Under the pieces are notes generated by a model that worked only from the letters and a program-made list of their open reading frames with translations, ran no database searches and was not told the origin of the DNA. Both the position numbers and the translations under genes were made by a program. Below, in pieces: positions 7,684-15,997 of a stretch of 47,673 nt of DNA. The stretch covers positions 1 through 47,673 of the forward strand of contig JAUZFR010000059.1 of assembly GCA_030840335.1 (NCBI GenBank), written 5' to 3'. The DNA is from Actinomycetota bacterium. Lineage in GTDB: Bacteria; Actinomycetota; Actinomycetes; Actinomycetales; Microbacteriaceae. How positions within the stretch are numbered: position 1 is the first letter of the stretch; each line of letters begins with the position of its first letter.

Positions 7684-10371
7684 GTGGCGACGGCGAGTAC
7701 GACCGAGAACTCATCCCGAACGGCAGTGGCGACCACCAGCGTGACATCGTTGCGCTCGCAGTATCCCGACGGATTACTCGGCGTGCCCGCCGACGAGGTG
7801 CGCCTGACCTGGCAGGTAGAGTCATCCGATCCGTCCGCCCGGCAGGTCGCGTACGAAATTCAGGCGGCAGCGGATGCGGAGTTCACCGTCGTACTCCAAA
7901 CCTCCGGAGCCGTGGACGGCCCAGCCCAAATCGCGGTTCCGTCGCCCGGATCCCCGACGGGCAGCCGCGAGACGCGCTTCTTCCGCGTGCGAATCGCGAC
8001 CGAGTCGGGGTGGACCGAATGGAGCCCGGTCGCGTCGGTTGAGACCGGCCTGACCGAACCATCCGACTGGACCGCGGTAGCAGTCGGGATCGACTCGATC
8101 GTCGCCGGTCCGTCGCCCATGCTGCGAACCGAATTCTCGGTCGATTCTCCGGTGGCGCGCGCACGCCTCTATGCCACCTCCCTCGGCCTCAGCGAGTTCT
8201 CCCTGAACGGGCAGCCAGTTTCACCCGACGCGCTCGCGCCCGCATGGACCGCGTACCAGGAGCGGATCGTCGTCTCGACCTTCGACGTCACTGAGCTATT
8301 GCAGCAGGGCGCGAACGCGCTCGCCGTGGAACTCGGTGATGGCTGGTATCGAGGTCGGCTCGGCTGGGAAGACCGCGACGCCATCTACGGCTCCGAGCTC
8401 GCGGCGCTCGCCCAGCTCGAGATCGAGTTCGCCGACGGCACGACGCAAACGGTAGCGACCGACAAGACCTGGCTCGGCTCATTCGGGGCGGTGCGGTCAT
8501 CCGGGATCTACGACGGTACCGACACCGACTTCCGACTCGATCAGCCCGGCTGGAACTCCCCCGGGTTCGACGCCACGATCTGGAAACCCGTCCACACGGT
8601 GAAGCTCAACCCCAGGATTCTTGACCAGCCGATCACGTCGGGCGTCCGCGAGGTCGGAAGGTATCCCATGCATTCAGTGGGTCCGGTGCTCGACGCGCGC
8701 CAGAACGTGGCCGGCTGGGTTCGACTCGTGGTCGACGGCAAGCGTGGCGACGTCGTGACCGTGCGCCACGCCGAAGTACTCGAGCCGGATGGCACACTGC
8801 ACACAAAGTCGCTTCGATCGGCTCGCGCATCCGACGTGTACATCCTCGGTCACGACGGCGAATCGACGCTCGAACCGCGGTTCACGTTCCACGGGTTCCG
8901 CTACGCCGACGTCGTTTCGACTGCCACCGTCGTATCAGCGACGGCCATCGCGATCTCGAGCGCCACCTCCCAGCGGGGATCGTTCGAGAGCTCAGACGCA
9001 ACGCTCAATCGATTGCACAGCAACGTGCAGTGGTCGCAGCGCGACAACTTCGTGTCCGTTCCGACCGACTGTCCTCAGCGCGATGAACGCCTGGGCTGGA
9101 CCGGCGACGCGCAGGCATTCGCCATGACCGCAAGCACACTCTTCGACACGGAGTCGTTCTGGCGATCCTGGTTGAAGGATCTCGCGATCGACCAGCCGGC
9201 CGACGGCGGCGTCGCATCCGTGGTCCCCAACATCCTCGGTGCCAACGCGTTCATGATCGATGGCGCTCCGATGGACATCATGGGAAGAGCCGGCTGGGCG
9301 GATGCGGCGACGATCGTTCCGTGGTCCGTGTATGAGTCGACCGGCTCCGACGCCGTGCTGCGACAGCAACTCGCCAGCATGCGTCGCTGGCTCGGTTACC
9401 TCGTGGCGCGTCGCCAGGAGGACGGATTGCTTCCGACCGAATTCCAGTACGGTGACTGGCTCGATCCGGACGCGCCCGGCTCGCAGCCGTGGGCCGCCAA
9501 GGTCTCGGCCGATTTCGTTTCCAACTCGTTCTTCGTGCACAGCGCTCGCATCCTTACGGCGGTGGAAAATCTCGTCGGCGATCCCCGGAAGGCGACGCAG
9601 TACAACGACCTGGCCAACGAGCTCGCAACACTGACCTGGGAAAAGTGGGGAGCGCACGCACGCACGACCCAGACAGGATGCGCGATCGCGCTTGAGTTCG
9701 GGATCGCGCCGGGCGCCGAGCGGGACGGCATCGCGGAGGACCTCGCGCGACTCGTTCGCGAGTCCGGTGGTCGCATCGCGACGGGCTTCCTCGGAACGCC
9801 CCTCGTGCTGCATGCCCTGTCGAACACGGGCCACCTGGTCGAGGCGTACCAGATGTTGCTCTGCCACGACATTCCGTCGTGGTTGTACCAGGTCGACATG
9901 GGCGCGACAACAGTCTGGGAGCGATGGGATGCTCTCCGCGCGGACGGGTCAATCCACCCCGGCGACATGGACAACTCCGAGGGCGCGCAGATGCTCTCGT
10001 TCAACCACTATGCGTATGGCGCTGTCATCGACTGGGTCTATCGGACGGTTGGCGGGCTCGCGCCGTCGATCGACGCGCCCGGCTACGAACGCGCAGTCAT
10101 CGCCCCTCGACCCGTGCAGGGCGTCGACTTTGCCCGGACCAGCATCGAAACGGCGTTCGGGTCGCTGTCTCTGTCCTGGACGGTGGCCGAAGGCGTCTTT
10201 GCGGCGGACCTCGTTGTGCCATTCGGCGTGACCGCACTCGTCTCGGCGCCCGTGAGCGCCGACTCGACGGTCACGGTAAATGGCGCGGCTGGCGCAGTCG
10301 TTGTCGAGCTCACCCACGGTACTCATCGCATCCGCGTTACAGAGCCCGCAATCGTGGTCCACCATGCCTGA
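7684..10371 (+). CDS. GH78 alpha-L-rhamnosidase A (intracellular)
   Basis: An 895-residue multi-domain alpha-L-rhamnosidase. In order: an N-terminal Ig-like domain, the Bac_rhamnosid_N beta-sandwich (LYATSLGLSEFSLNGQPV region), a second beta domain, the (alpha/alpha)6 catalytic barrel and a C-terminal beta domain. The catalytic signature PTDCPQRDERLGWTGD spans residues 460-475; a second conserved acid is Glu746 in VWERWD. It releases terminal L-rhamnose from rhamnosides. No signal peptide precedes the first domain, so it should act in the cytoplasm on imported glycosides. GTG 7684 follows the permease stop by two bases with AAGGGG just upstream. It closes the LacI-controlled transport unit. 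Confidence 0.92.
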   Translation: MATASTTENSSRTAVATTSVTSLRSQYPDGLLGVPADEVRLTWQVESSDPSARQVAYEIQAAADAEFTVVLQTSGAVDGPAQIAVPSPGSPTGSRETRFFRVRIATESGWTEWSPVASVETGLTEPSDWTAVAVGIDSIVAGPSPMLRTEFSVDSPVARARLYATSLGLSEFSLNGQPVSPDALAPAWTAYQERIVVSTFDVTELLQQGANALAVELGDGWYRGRLGWEDRDAIYGSELAALAQLEIEFADGTTQTVATDKTWLGSFGAVRSSGIYDGTDTDFRLDQPGWNSPGFDATIWKPVHTVKLNPRILDQPITSGVREVGRYPMHSVGPVLDARQNVAGWVRLVVDGKRGDVVTVRHAEVLEPDGTLHTKSLRSARASDVYILGHDGESTLEPRFTFHGFRYADVVSTATVVSATAIAISSATSQRGSFESSDATLNRLHSNVQWSQRDNFVSVPTDCPQRDERLGWTGDAQAFAMTASTLFDTESFWRSWLKDLAIDQPADGGVASVVPNILGANAFMIDGAPMDIMGRAGWADAATIVPWSVYESTGSDAVLRQQLASMRRWLGYLVARRQEDGLLPTEFQYGDWLDPDAPGSQPWAAKVSADFVSNSFFVHSARILTAVENLVGDPRKATQYNDLANELATLTWEKWGAHARTTQTGCAIALEFGIAPGAERDGIAEDLARLVRESGGRIATGFLGTPLVLHALSNTGHLVEAYQMLLCHDIPSWLYQVDMGATTVWERWDALRADGSIHPGDMDNSEGAQMLSFNHYAYGAVIDWVYRTVGGLAPSIDAPGYERAVIAPRPVQGVDFARTSIETAFGSLSLSWTVAEGVFAADLVVPFGVTALVSAPVSADSTVTVNGAAGAVVVELTHGTHRIRVTEPAIVVHHA

Positions 10372-10405
10372 CACCCGCCAAATACCTGGCCACCGTGCGT
10401 TGCAA

Positions 10406-10435
10406 TTGACGCGGCGCAGGGGGACAACCTACTAT
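10406..10435 (+). promoter_or_regulatory. Promoter of the rhaI operon
   Basis: TTGACG (10406-10411), an 18-base spacer and TACTAT (10430-10435). Transcription should begin near 10442, shortly before the operator at 10449-10460 and about 58 bases before GTG 10500. Confidence 0.6.
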
Positions 10436-10448
10436 CGTTCCCACGACT

Positions 10449-10460
10449 TGAAACGATTCA
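10449..10460. promoter_or_regulatory. LacI-type operator of the rhaI operon
   Basis: TGAAACGATTCA, just downstream of the predicted start of transcription. It matches the ABC-operon operator in 11 of 12 bases when that site is read on the opposite strand. The shared site ties the rhaI unit to the LacI regulator at 3220-4227. Confidence 0.65.
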
Positions 10461-10499
10461 TTTAGCTCGACAAGCGCTACCAAGAGAAAGAACTACACC

Positions 10500-11666
10500 G
10501 TGAGCATCGACGCCGCTATCCTGACCGCACTCGAGTCGCAGGCCATCGAACTTCCCTCGTGGGCATTCGGAAATTCGGGCACTCGCTTCAAGGTCTTCGG
10601 CACGCCAGGCACCCCGCGCACGCCGCAGGAGAAGATCGCGGATGCCGCCCAGGTGAACAAGTTCACCGCGCTGTCACCGACCGTCGCGCTGCATATCCCC
10701 TGGGACAAGGTCGACGACTACGCCGCTCTCGGCACCTTTGCCGAGGACCACGGAGTGAAGCTCGGGACCATCAACTCCAACACGTTCCAGGACGACGACT
10801 ACAAATTCGGCAGCCTGACCGCGGCGGAACCGCGCATCCGCCAGAAGGCCATCGACCACCACCTCGAGTGCATCGACATCATGACCGAGATCGGCTCGCG
10901 CGACCTCAAGATCTGGCTCGCAGACGGCACCAACTACCCGGGCCAGCAGGACATCCGTCGTCGACAGGACCTGCTCGCCGACTCGCTCGCGTCGATCTAT
11001 GCCCACCTTGGGCAGAACCAGCGCCTCGTGCTGGAGTACAAGTTCTTCGAGCCCGCTTTTTACCACACGGATGTCCCGGACTGGGGCACGTCGTACGCCC
11101 AGGTCACGGCCCTCGGCGACCGCGCGATGGTCTGCCTCGACACCGGGCACCACGCTCCCGGCACGAACATCGAGTTCATCGTCGCGCAGCTCCTGCGCCT
11201 CGGGAAACTGGGCTCCTTCGACTTCAACTCCCGCTTTTACGCCGATGACGACCTGATCGTCGGGGCAGCAGACCCGTTCCAGCTGTTCCGCATCCTGTAC
11301 GAAGTCATCCGCGGCGGCGGCTATGGGCCGGACTCGAGCATCGCGTTCATGCTCGACCAGTGCCACAACGTCGAAGACAAGATCCCCGGCCAGATCCGGT
11401 CGGTTCTCAACGTTCAGGAGATGACCGCCCGCGCCCTGCTCGTCAATCTGGATGAGGTCAGGGCCGCGCAGGACGCTAACGACGTGCTCGGTGCGAACGG
11501 CATCCTGATGGACGCCTTTTACACGGATGTGCGCCCGGCTCTCGCCGACTGGCGCGAGTCTCGCGGGCTGCCGCGTGACCCATACGCGGCCTACCTCGCA
11601 TCCGGCTACCAGGCGAAGATCGCCGCCGACCGGGTTGGCGGCACGCAATCCAGCTGGGGCGCATAA
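10500..11666 (+). CDS. rhaI: L-rhamnose isomerase
   Basis: A 388-residue TIM-barrel isomerase of the RhaI type found in actinobacteria, rhizobia and Pseudomonas stutzeri, unlike the enterobacterial RhaA. It converts L-rhamnose to L-rhamnulose with divalent metal. Visible candidate metal or substrate residues lie in LEYKFFEPAFYHT, CLDTGHHAPGTN and SFDFNSRFYADDD. The start is GTG 10500; the ribosome site is a weak AGAGAAAG-like purine run. It heads an operon with the aldolase/dehydrogenase fusion, which starts four bases after its stop, and with rhamnulokinase. The promoter and operator upstream fit control by the LacI protein. Confidence 0.92.
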   Translation: MSIDAAILTALESQAIELPSWAFGNSGTRFKVFGTPGTPRTPQEKIADAAQVNKFTALSPTVALHIPWDKVDDYAALGTFAEDHGVKLGTINSNTFQDDDYKFGSLTAAEPRIRQKAIDHHLECIDIMTEIGSRDLKIWLADGTNYPGQQDIRRRQDLLADSLASIYAHLGQNQRLVLEYKFFEPAFYHTDVPDWGTSYAQVTALGDRAMVCLDTGHHAPGTNIEFIVAQLLRLGKLGSFDFNSRFYADDDLIVGAADPFQLFRILYEVIRGGGYGPDSSIAFMLDQCHNVEDKIPGQIRSVLNVQEMTARALLVNLDEVRAAQDANDVLGANGILMDAFYTDVRPALADWRESRGLPRDPYAAYLASGYQAKIAADRVGGTQSSWGA

Positions 11667-11669
11667 GTC

Positions 11670-13706
11670 ATGACCAACCCCACGGCCAGCGAGTTGATTG
11701 CGCGGAGCAACCGGCTTGGTGCCGATCCTCGCAACACGAATTACGCCGGGGGAAACACCTCGGCAAAGGGCACGGAAACCGACCCCGTTACCGGTGAGCC
11801 GGTCGAACTGCTGTGGGTCAAGGGCTCTGGCGGAGACCTCGGCACGTTGACCGAGTCTGGTCTTGCGGTGCTGCGCCTCGATCGCCTGCGCGCTCTCGTG
11901 AACGTCTACCCCGGTGTCGATCGTGAAGACGAGATGGTCGCGGCATTCGACTACACGCTGCACGGTAAGGGCGGCGCCGCGCCATCCATCGATACGGCCA
12001 TGCACGGGCTCGTGGATGCGGCTCATGTGGACCACCTTCATCCAGACTCCGGCATCGCGTTCGCGGCGGCAGCCGATGGCGAAGCGCTGACCGTCGCGGC
12101 CTTCGGCGGCAGAGTGGTCTGGGTTCCCTGGCGCCGGCCGGGCTTCCAGCTCGGGCTCGACATTGCCGAAATCAAGAGCGCAAACCCGGATGCGATCGGC
12201 TGCATCCTCGGCGGGCACGGCATCACCGCGTGGGGCGACACGAGCGATGAAGCCGAAGCGAACAGCCTCTGGATCATCGACACGGCGGAGAAGTACATCG
12301 AAGCCAACGGGCGCGAGAATCCGTTTGGGGCTCCCCTTGCCGGTTTCGCCGCACTGGTTCCGGCGGAGCGTCGGGCGAAGGCTGCGGCCCTCGCGGCGCA
12401 TCTCCGGGCGATTGCGTCGACCGACAAGGCGCAGGTCGGGTCATTCAGCGACGCCGATGTCGTTCTCGACTTCCTGGCCAGTTCCGAACATCCACGCCTC
12501 GCAGCGCTCGGTACCAGCTGCCCAGACCACTTCCTTCGCACGAAGGTCAAGCCGCTCGTGCTCGACCTGCCCGCCGACGCGTCGATCGACGACTCGGTCG
12601 CGCGACTCGCGGAGCTGCACGAGCAGTATCGGGCCGACTACACGGCGTATTACGAGAAGTTTGCAACGCCGCAGAGCCCCGTCATGCGTGGTGCCGATCC
12701 GGCAATCATCCTGATCCCCGGTGTCGGCATGTTCAGCTACGGCGCGAACAAGCAGACGGCGCGGGTCGCGGGCGAGTTCTATATCAACGCCATCAACGTC
12801 ATGCGCGGTGCCGAAGCGCTCTCGACCTACACGCCGATCTCGGACGCGGAGAAATTCCGCATCGAGTACTGGGCGCTCGAAGAAGCAAAGCTGCAACGCC
12901 TGCCGAAACCCAAACCACTCGCGGGACGCATCGCGCTCGTGACCGGCGCCGCATCCGGCATCGGCAAAGCCATCGCCACTCGCCTGGCGTCAGAGGGTGC
13001 ATGCGTCGTCATCGCCGACCTCGACCTCGCCAAAGCCCGGGACGCGGCGGCGGAACTCGGAAACACGGATGTCGCCATCGGCATCGAGGCCAACGTCACC
13101 GACGAGACCGCCGTGCAGTCGGCAATCGACGCCACCCTGCTCGCCTTCGGCGGCCTCGACATCGTCGTGAACAACGCGGGCCTGTCACTATCGAAGTCGC
13201 TCCTCGAGACCACAGTTGCCGACTGGGACCTGCAGCACAACGTGATGGCGAAGGGCTCGTTTCTGGTGTCACGGGCCGCGGCGAAGGTGCTCATCGACCA
13301 GAAGCTCGGCGGCGACATCATCTACATCTCGTCGAAGAACTCGGTATTCGCCGGGCCCAACAACATCGCCTACTCGGCGACCAAGGCCGACCAAGCCCAC
13401 CAGGTGAGACTGCTGGCGGCAGAACTCGGTGAGTACGGGGTCAAGGTCAACGGCATCAACCCGGATGGCGTCGTGCGCGGCTCCGGGATCTTCGCCGGCG
13501 GCTGGGGCGCAAAGCGCGCCGCCGTCTACGGAGTCCCGGAGGAAGACCTCGGCAAGTACTACGCACAGCGCACGCTTCTGAAGCGCGAGGTGCTCCCCGA
13601 GAATGTCGCCAACGCCGTGTTCGTACTGTGCACGAGCGACCTCAGCCACACGACCGGCCTGCACATCCCGGTTGACGCGGGTGTTGCCGCCGCGTTCCTG
13701 CGATGA
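11670..13706 (+). CDS. rhaEW: Bifunctional rhamnulose-1-phosphate aldolase / L-lactaldehyde dehydrogenase
   Basis: A 678-residue fusion. Residues 1 to about 400 form a class II aldolase/adducin-type domain with the metal-binding AAHVDHLHPDSG segment. Residues about 420-678 form a short-chain dehydrogenase with TGAASGIG (about 425-432), NNAG, and YSATK with Tyr568 and Lys572. The aldolase half splits L-rhamnulose-1-phosphate into DHAP and L-lactaldehyde; the dehydrogenase half oxidises the lactaldehyde to L-lactate with NAD. This follows the described RhaEW family. The fusion avoids release of the reactive aldehyde and explains why no separate rhaD or aldA is present. An lldD gene downstream could use the L-lactate. 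Confidence 0.93.
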   Translation: MTNPTASELIARSNRLGADPRNTNYAGGNTSAKGTETDPVTGEPVELLWVKGSGGDLGTLTESGLAVLRLDRLRALVNVYPGVDREDEMVAAFDYTLHGKGGAAPSIDTAMHGLVDAAHVDHLHPDSGIAFAAAADGEALTVAAFGGRVVWVPWRRPGFQLGLDIAEIKSANPDAIGCILGGHGITAWGDTSDEAEANSLWIIDTAEKYIEANGRENPFGAPLAGFAALVPAERRAKAAALAAHLRAIASTDKAQVGSFSDADVVLDFLASSEHPRLAALGTSCPDHFLRTKVKPLVLDLPADASIDDSVARLAELHEQYRADYTAYYEKFATPQSPVMRGADPAIILIPGVGMFSYGANKQTARVAGEFYINAINVMRGAEALSTYTPISDAEKFRIEYWALEEAKLQRLPKPKPLAGRIALVTGAASGIGKAIATRLASEGACVVIADLDLAKARDAAAELGNTDVAIGIEANVTDETAVQSAIDATLLAFGGLDIVVNNAGLSLSKSLLETTVADWDLQHNVMAKGSFLVSRAAAKVLIDQKLGGDIIYISSKNSVFAGPNNIAYSATKADQAHQVRLLAAELGEYGVKVNGINPDGVVRGSGIFAGGWGAKRAAVYGVPEEDLGKYYAQRTLLKREVLPENVANAVFVLCTSDLSHTTGLHIPVDAGVAAAFLR

Positions 13707-13719
13707 CCGGAATGGTCTC

Positions 13720-15153
13720 ATGATCGGCACAGTCGCTGCGGTCGACCTCGGCGCGACCAGCGGTCGTGTCATGCTCGGACGCGTCGGCCCGAACGAACTG
13801 AGCCTCGATCCGGTGCTGCGCTTCCCGAATACACCTCGTCACGGCGATGGCGAGATGCACTGGGACATCGATGAGCTCTATCGGTCAACCGTCGCGGGGC
13901 TCAGGGCAGCGCTGCGCAAGCAGCCCTCGATCCGCAGCATCGGCATCGATGCCTGGGCAATCGACTACGCGCTGCTCAAGGATGGGCAGTCGCTGGGCGC
14001 GCCCTTCCACTATCGCGATGACCGGTCGCTGGCAGCTGTCGGGGAGGTCCACAATCGCGTCAGTGCGGCTGAACTCTATGCGCGCAACGGGCTGCAGCAC
14101 CTGTCGTTCAGCACGCTGTTCCAGCTCACGGCCGATCGCGATGCCGGGCGGCTCCAGGCGGCCGACCGATTGCTGCTCATCCCGGACCTGTTCGCGTTTT
14201 GGCTGACCGGCAGGCAGGTTGCCGAGCGCACGAACGCGTCGACGACCGGTCTGCTCGGGTTGCACTCGCGTGAATGGGACGTCGAGCTGATCGACGACCT
14301 CGACCTGCCGTTATCGCTGTTCCCCGAGCTCGTCGATGCCGGCACCCCTCTCGGAAACCTGCGACCGTCGGTGGTAGAGATGCTGGGCGGCGGAGAACGG
14401 GTCACGGTCACCGCGGTGGGATCGCACGACACGGCATCCGCGGTCGTGGCCGTGCCGAGCACCCGCGATGACTTCGCATACATCTCGTGCGGCACCTGGG
14501 GCCTGGTCGGCGTCGAGCTTGATGCCCCGGTGCTCACGGAGGCGAGCAGGTTCGCCAACTTCACCAACGAGGGCGGCGTCGACGGACGTGTCCGGTACCT
14601 CCATAACGTCATGGGATTGTGGCTGCTCAGCGAATGCGTGCGCACGTGGGAGGAGGAAGGGGCGGTAGTGCACCTGCCGACCCTCCTGGTGCGGGCAGCG
14701 CAGGTCGCGACGCCGGTACCGCTTTTCGATGCGAACGACCCGACCTTCCTCGCACCCGGTGACATGCCCGCGCGGATCGCGACTTGGTGCATGGATCATG
14801 GCACCGCTGCCCCCGAATCCCCCGCCGAGTTCGTGCGCAGCATCATCGAGAGCCTGGCGCACGCGTTTGCGGAGGCCGTCGCGACCGCCACCGAGCTGTC
14901 AGGGAAGTCGGTATCGGTCATCCATCTCGTCGGGGGCGGTTCGCTCAATGAACTGTTGTGTCAGGTCACGGCCGACCGTTCGGGGCTCCCGGTGCTTGCC
15001 GGCCCGGTCGAGGCGACGGCAATCGGCAACATCCTCATCCAGGCTCGCGTGCAGGGCCTCGTGACCGGAAGTCTCGAGTCGCTCCGGGCGGTCGTGGCGG
15101 CAGCGTTCCCCCCGATCGCATACCAGCCACGAGTTGCGAGCGTGCAGCCGTGA
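13720..15153 (+). CDS. rhaB: L-rhamnulokinase
   Basis: A 477-residue FGGY-family sugar kinase that phosphorylates L-rhamnulose at C1 with ATP. The first nucleotide loop reads VAAVDLGATSGRVMLG, a substrate segment is DAWAIDYALL, and the second ATP-binding part contains HLVGGGSLNELLCQVTADR. The length fits the family (about 480). ATG 13720 is chosen over the upstream-open frame because family members start with this loop; the ribosome site is poor, so coupling to the gene ending at 13706 is likely. Its stop overlaps the GTG of the following nucleotidyltransferase gene. Confidence 0.93.
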   Translation: MIGTVAAVDLGATSGRVMLGRVGPNELSLDPVLRFPNTPRHGDGEMHWDIDELYRSTVAGLRAALRKQPSIRSIGIDAWAIDYALLKDGQSLGAPFHYRDDRSLAAVGEVHNRVSAAELYARNGLQHLSFSTLFQLTADRDAGRLQAADRLLLIPDLFAFWLTGRQVAERTNASTTGLLGLHSREWDVELIDDLDLPLSLFPELVDAGTPLGNLRPSVVEMLGGGERVTVTAVGSHDTASAVVAVPSTRDDFAYISCGTWGLVGVELDAPVLTEASRFANFTNEGGVDGRVRYLHNVMGLWLLSECVRTWEEEGAVVHLPTLLVRAAQVATPVPLFDANDPTFLAPGDMPARIATWCMDHGTAAPESPAEFVRSIIESLAHAFAEAVATATELSGKSVSVIHLVGGGSLNELLCQVTADRSGLPVLAGPVEATAIGNILIQARVQGLVTGSLESLRAVVAAAFPPIAYQPRVASVQP

Positions 15154-15935
15154 AGCATCACGAAGAAGCGATCGCGGGCTACGTCGCGAGGAGTTCGGAA
15201 CAGGCTGAGACGCTCGCGGTGATCGTGACCGGGTCGCTCGCTCGCGGCACCGAACGCGAGGATTCGGATATCGACCTCTACCTTCTCGTCACCGAAGAGG
15301 CGTGGGATGCCGCCTACCGCGAGAAGCGACTCATGTTCACCGAGACGGAGGGCGTCGGATACCCGGGCGGTTACCTCGATATCAAGCTGGCGACACTCAG
15401 CTACCTGGACGACGCGGCGGATCGCGGCGACGATCCTGTGCGGGACTCGTTTGCGCACTCGCGGATCGCATTTAGCCGCATTGACGACCTTCGAGAGCGG
15501 CTCGATCGCGCATCCGTCGTGCCGGATGAGACGTGGGCGACGCGAACCGCCTCCTTCGTGGCGCAGGTGCGGCTGCACGGCGGCTATTTCCTGGTGCAGG
15601 GATTCGAGGCGGGCGACGCCCTGCTCACGCAGCATGCCGCAGTTCACCTGGTGACCTCGGCTTCACGGGCTCTGCTCGCGCACAACCGAGTGCTGTTCCA
15701 GGGCCCGAAGTATCTGGCGAAAGCCGTCGCCCGCGTCGAGCGGAAACCCGACGGTTGGGGAGAGCTCGTCCAGTCCGTCCTCAGCAATCCGACACCCGAC
15801 ACCGCGCGGGCGCTGAGCGACGCACTCGAGTCGTTCCTCCCCTGGCCGCTTCCGAAAGAACAGACGCTCTCGACCTTCATCCTCGACAACGAACTTGCCT
15901 GGCGCTACAGAACCAAGACCCCGGAGTATTCCTGA
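15150..15935 (+). CDS. Nucleotidyltransferase-fold protein inside the rhamnose operon
   Basis: A 261-residue protein with the Pol-beta nucleotidyltransferase signature: TGSLARGTEREDSDIDLYL at residues 27-45, with Gly28-Ser29 and metal acids Asp40 and Asp42. A likely third strand acid is in GGYLDIKLATLSYL. The rest is mostly helical, as in kanamycin-nucleotidyltransferase-like or MNT-type proteins. The target cannot be read. It is not part of the known rhamnose pathway, yet its GTG overlaps the rhaB stop as GTGA, so it is made together with the kinase. It may modify a protein or sugar, or may be a passenger. The partner of a typical MNT/HEPN toxin pair is absent. Confidence 0.75.
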   Translation: MKHHEEAIAGYVARSSEQAETLAVIVTGSLARGTEREDSDIDLYLLVTEEAWDAAYREKRLMFTETEGVGYPGGYLDIKLATLSYLDDAADRGDDPVRDSFAHSRIAFSRIDDLRERLDRASVVPDETWATRTASFVAQVRLHGGYFLVQGFEAGDALLTQHAAVHLVTSASRALLAHNRVLFQGPKYLAKAVARVERKPDGWGELVQSVLSNPTPDTARALSDALESFLPWPLPKEQTLSTFILDNELAWRYRTKTPEYS

Positions 15936-15997
15936 GTCGCAACACCCCGCACCACCTGCCGGCACACGTCGGCGCACCAAATTCAAAGGAGAATCAC

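Noticed and set aside
10372-10499. Riboswitch in the rhaI leader
   Set aside because: Only a promoter, an operator and a short AU-rich leader are seen; no conserved RNA fold is recognisable.
15150-15935. MNT/HEPN toxin-antitoxin pair
   Set aside because: No HEPN-like partner adjoins it, and the neighbours are rhamnose enzymes with coupled reading frames.
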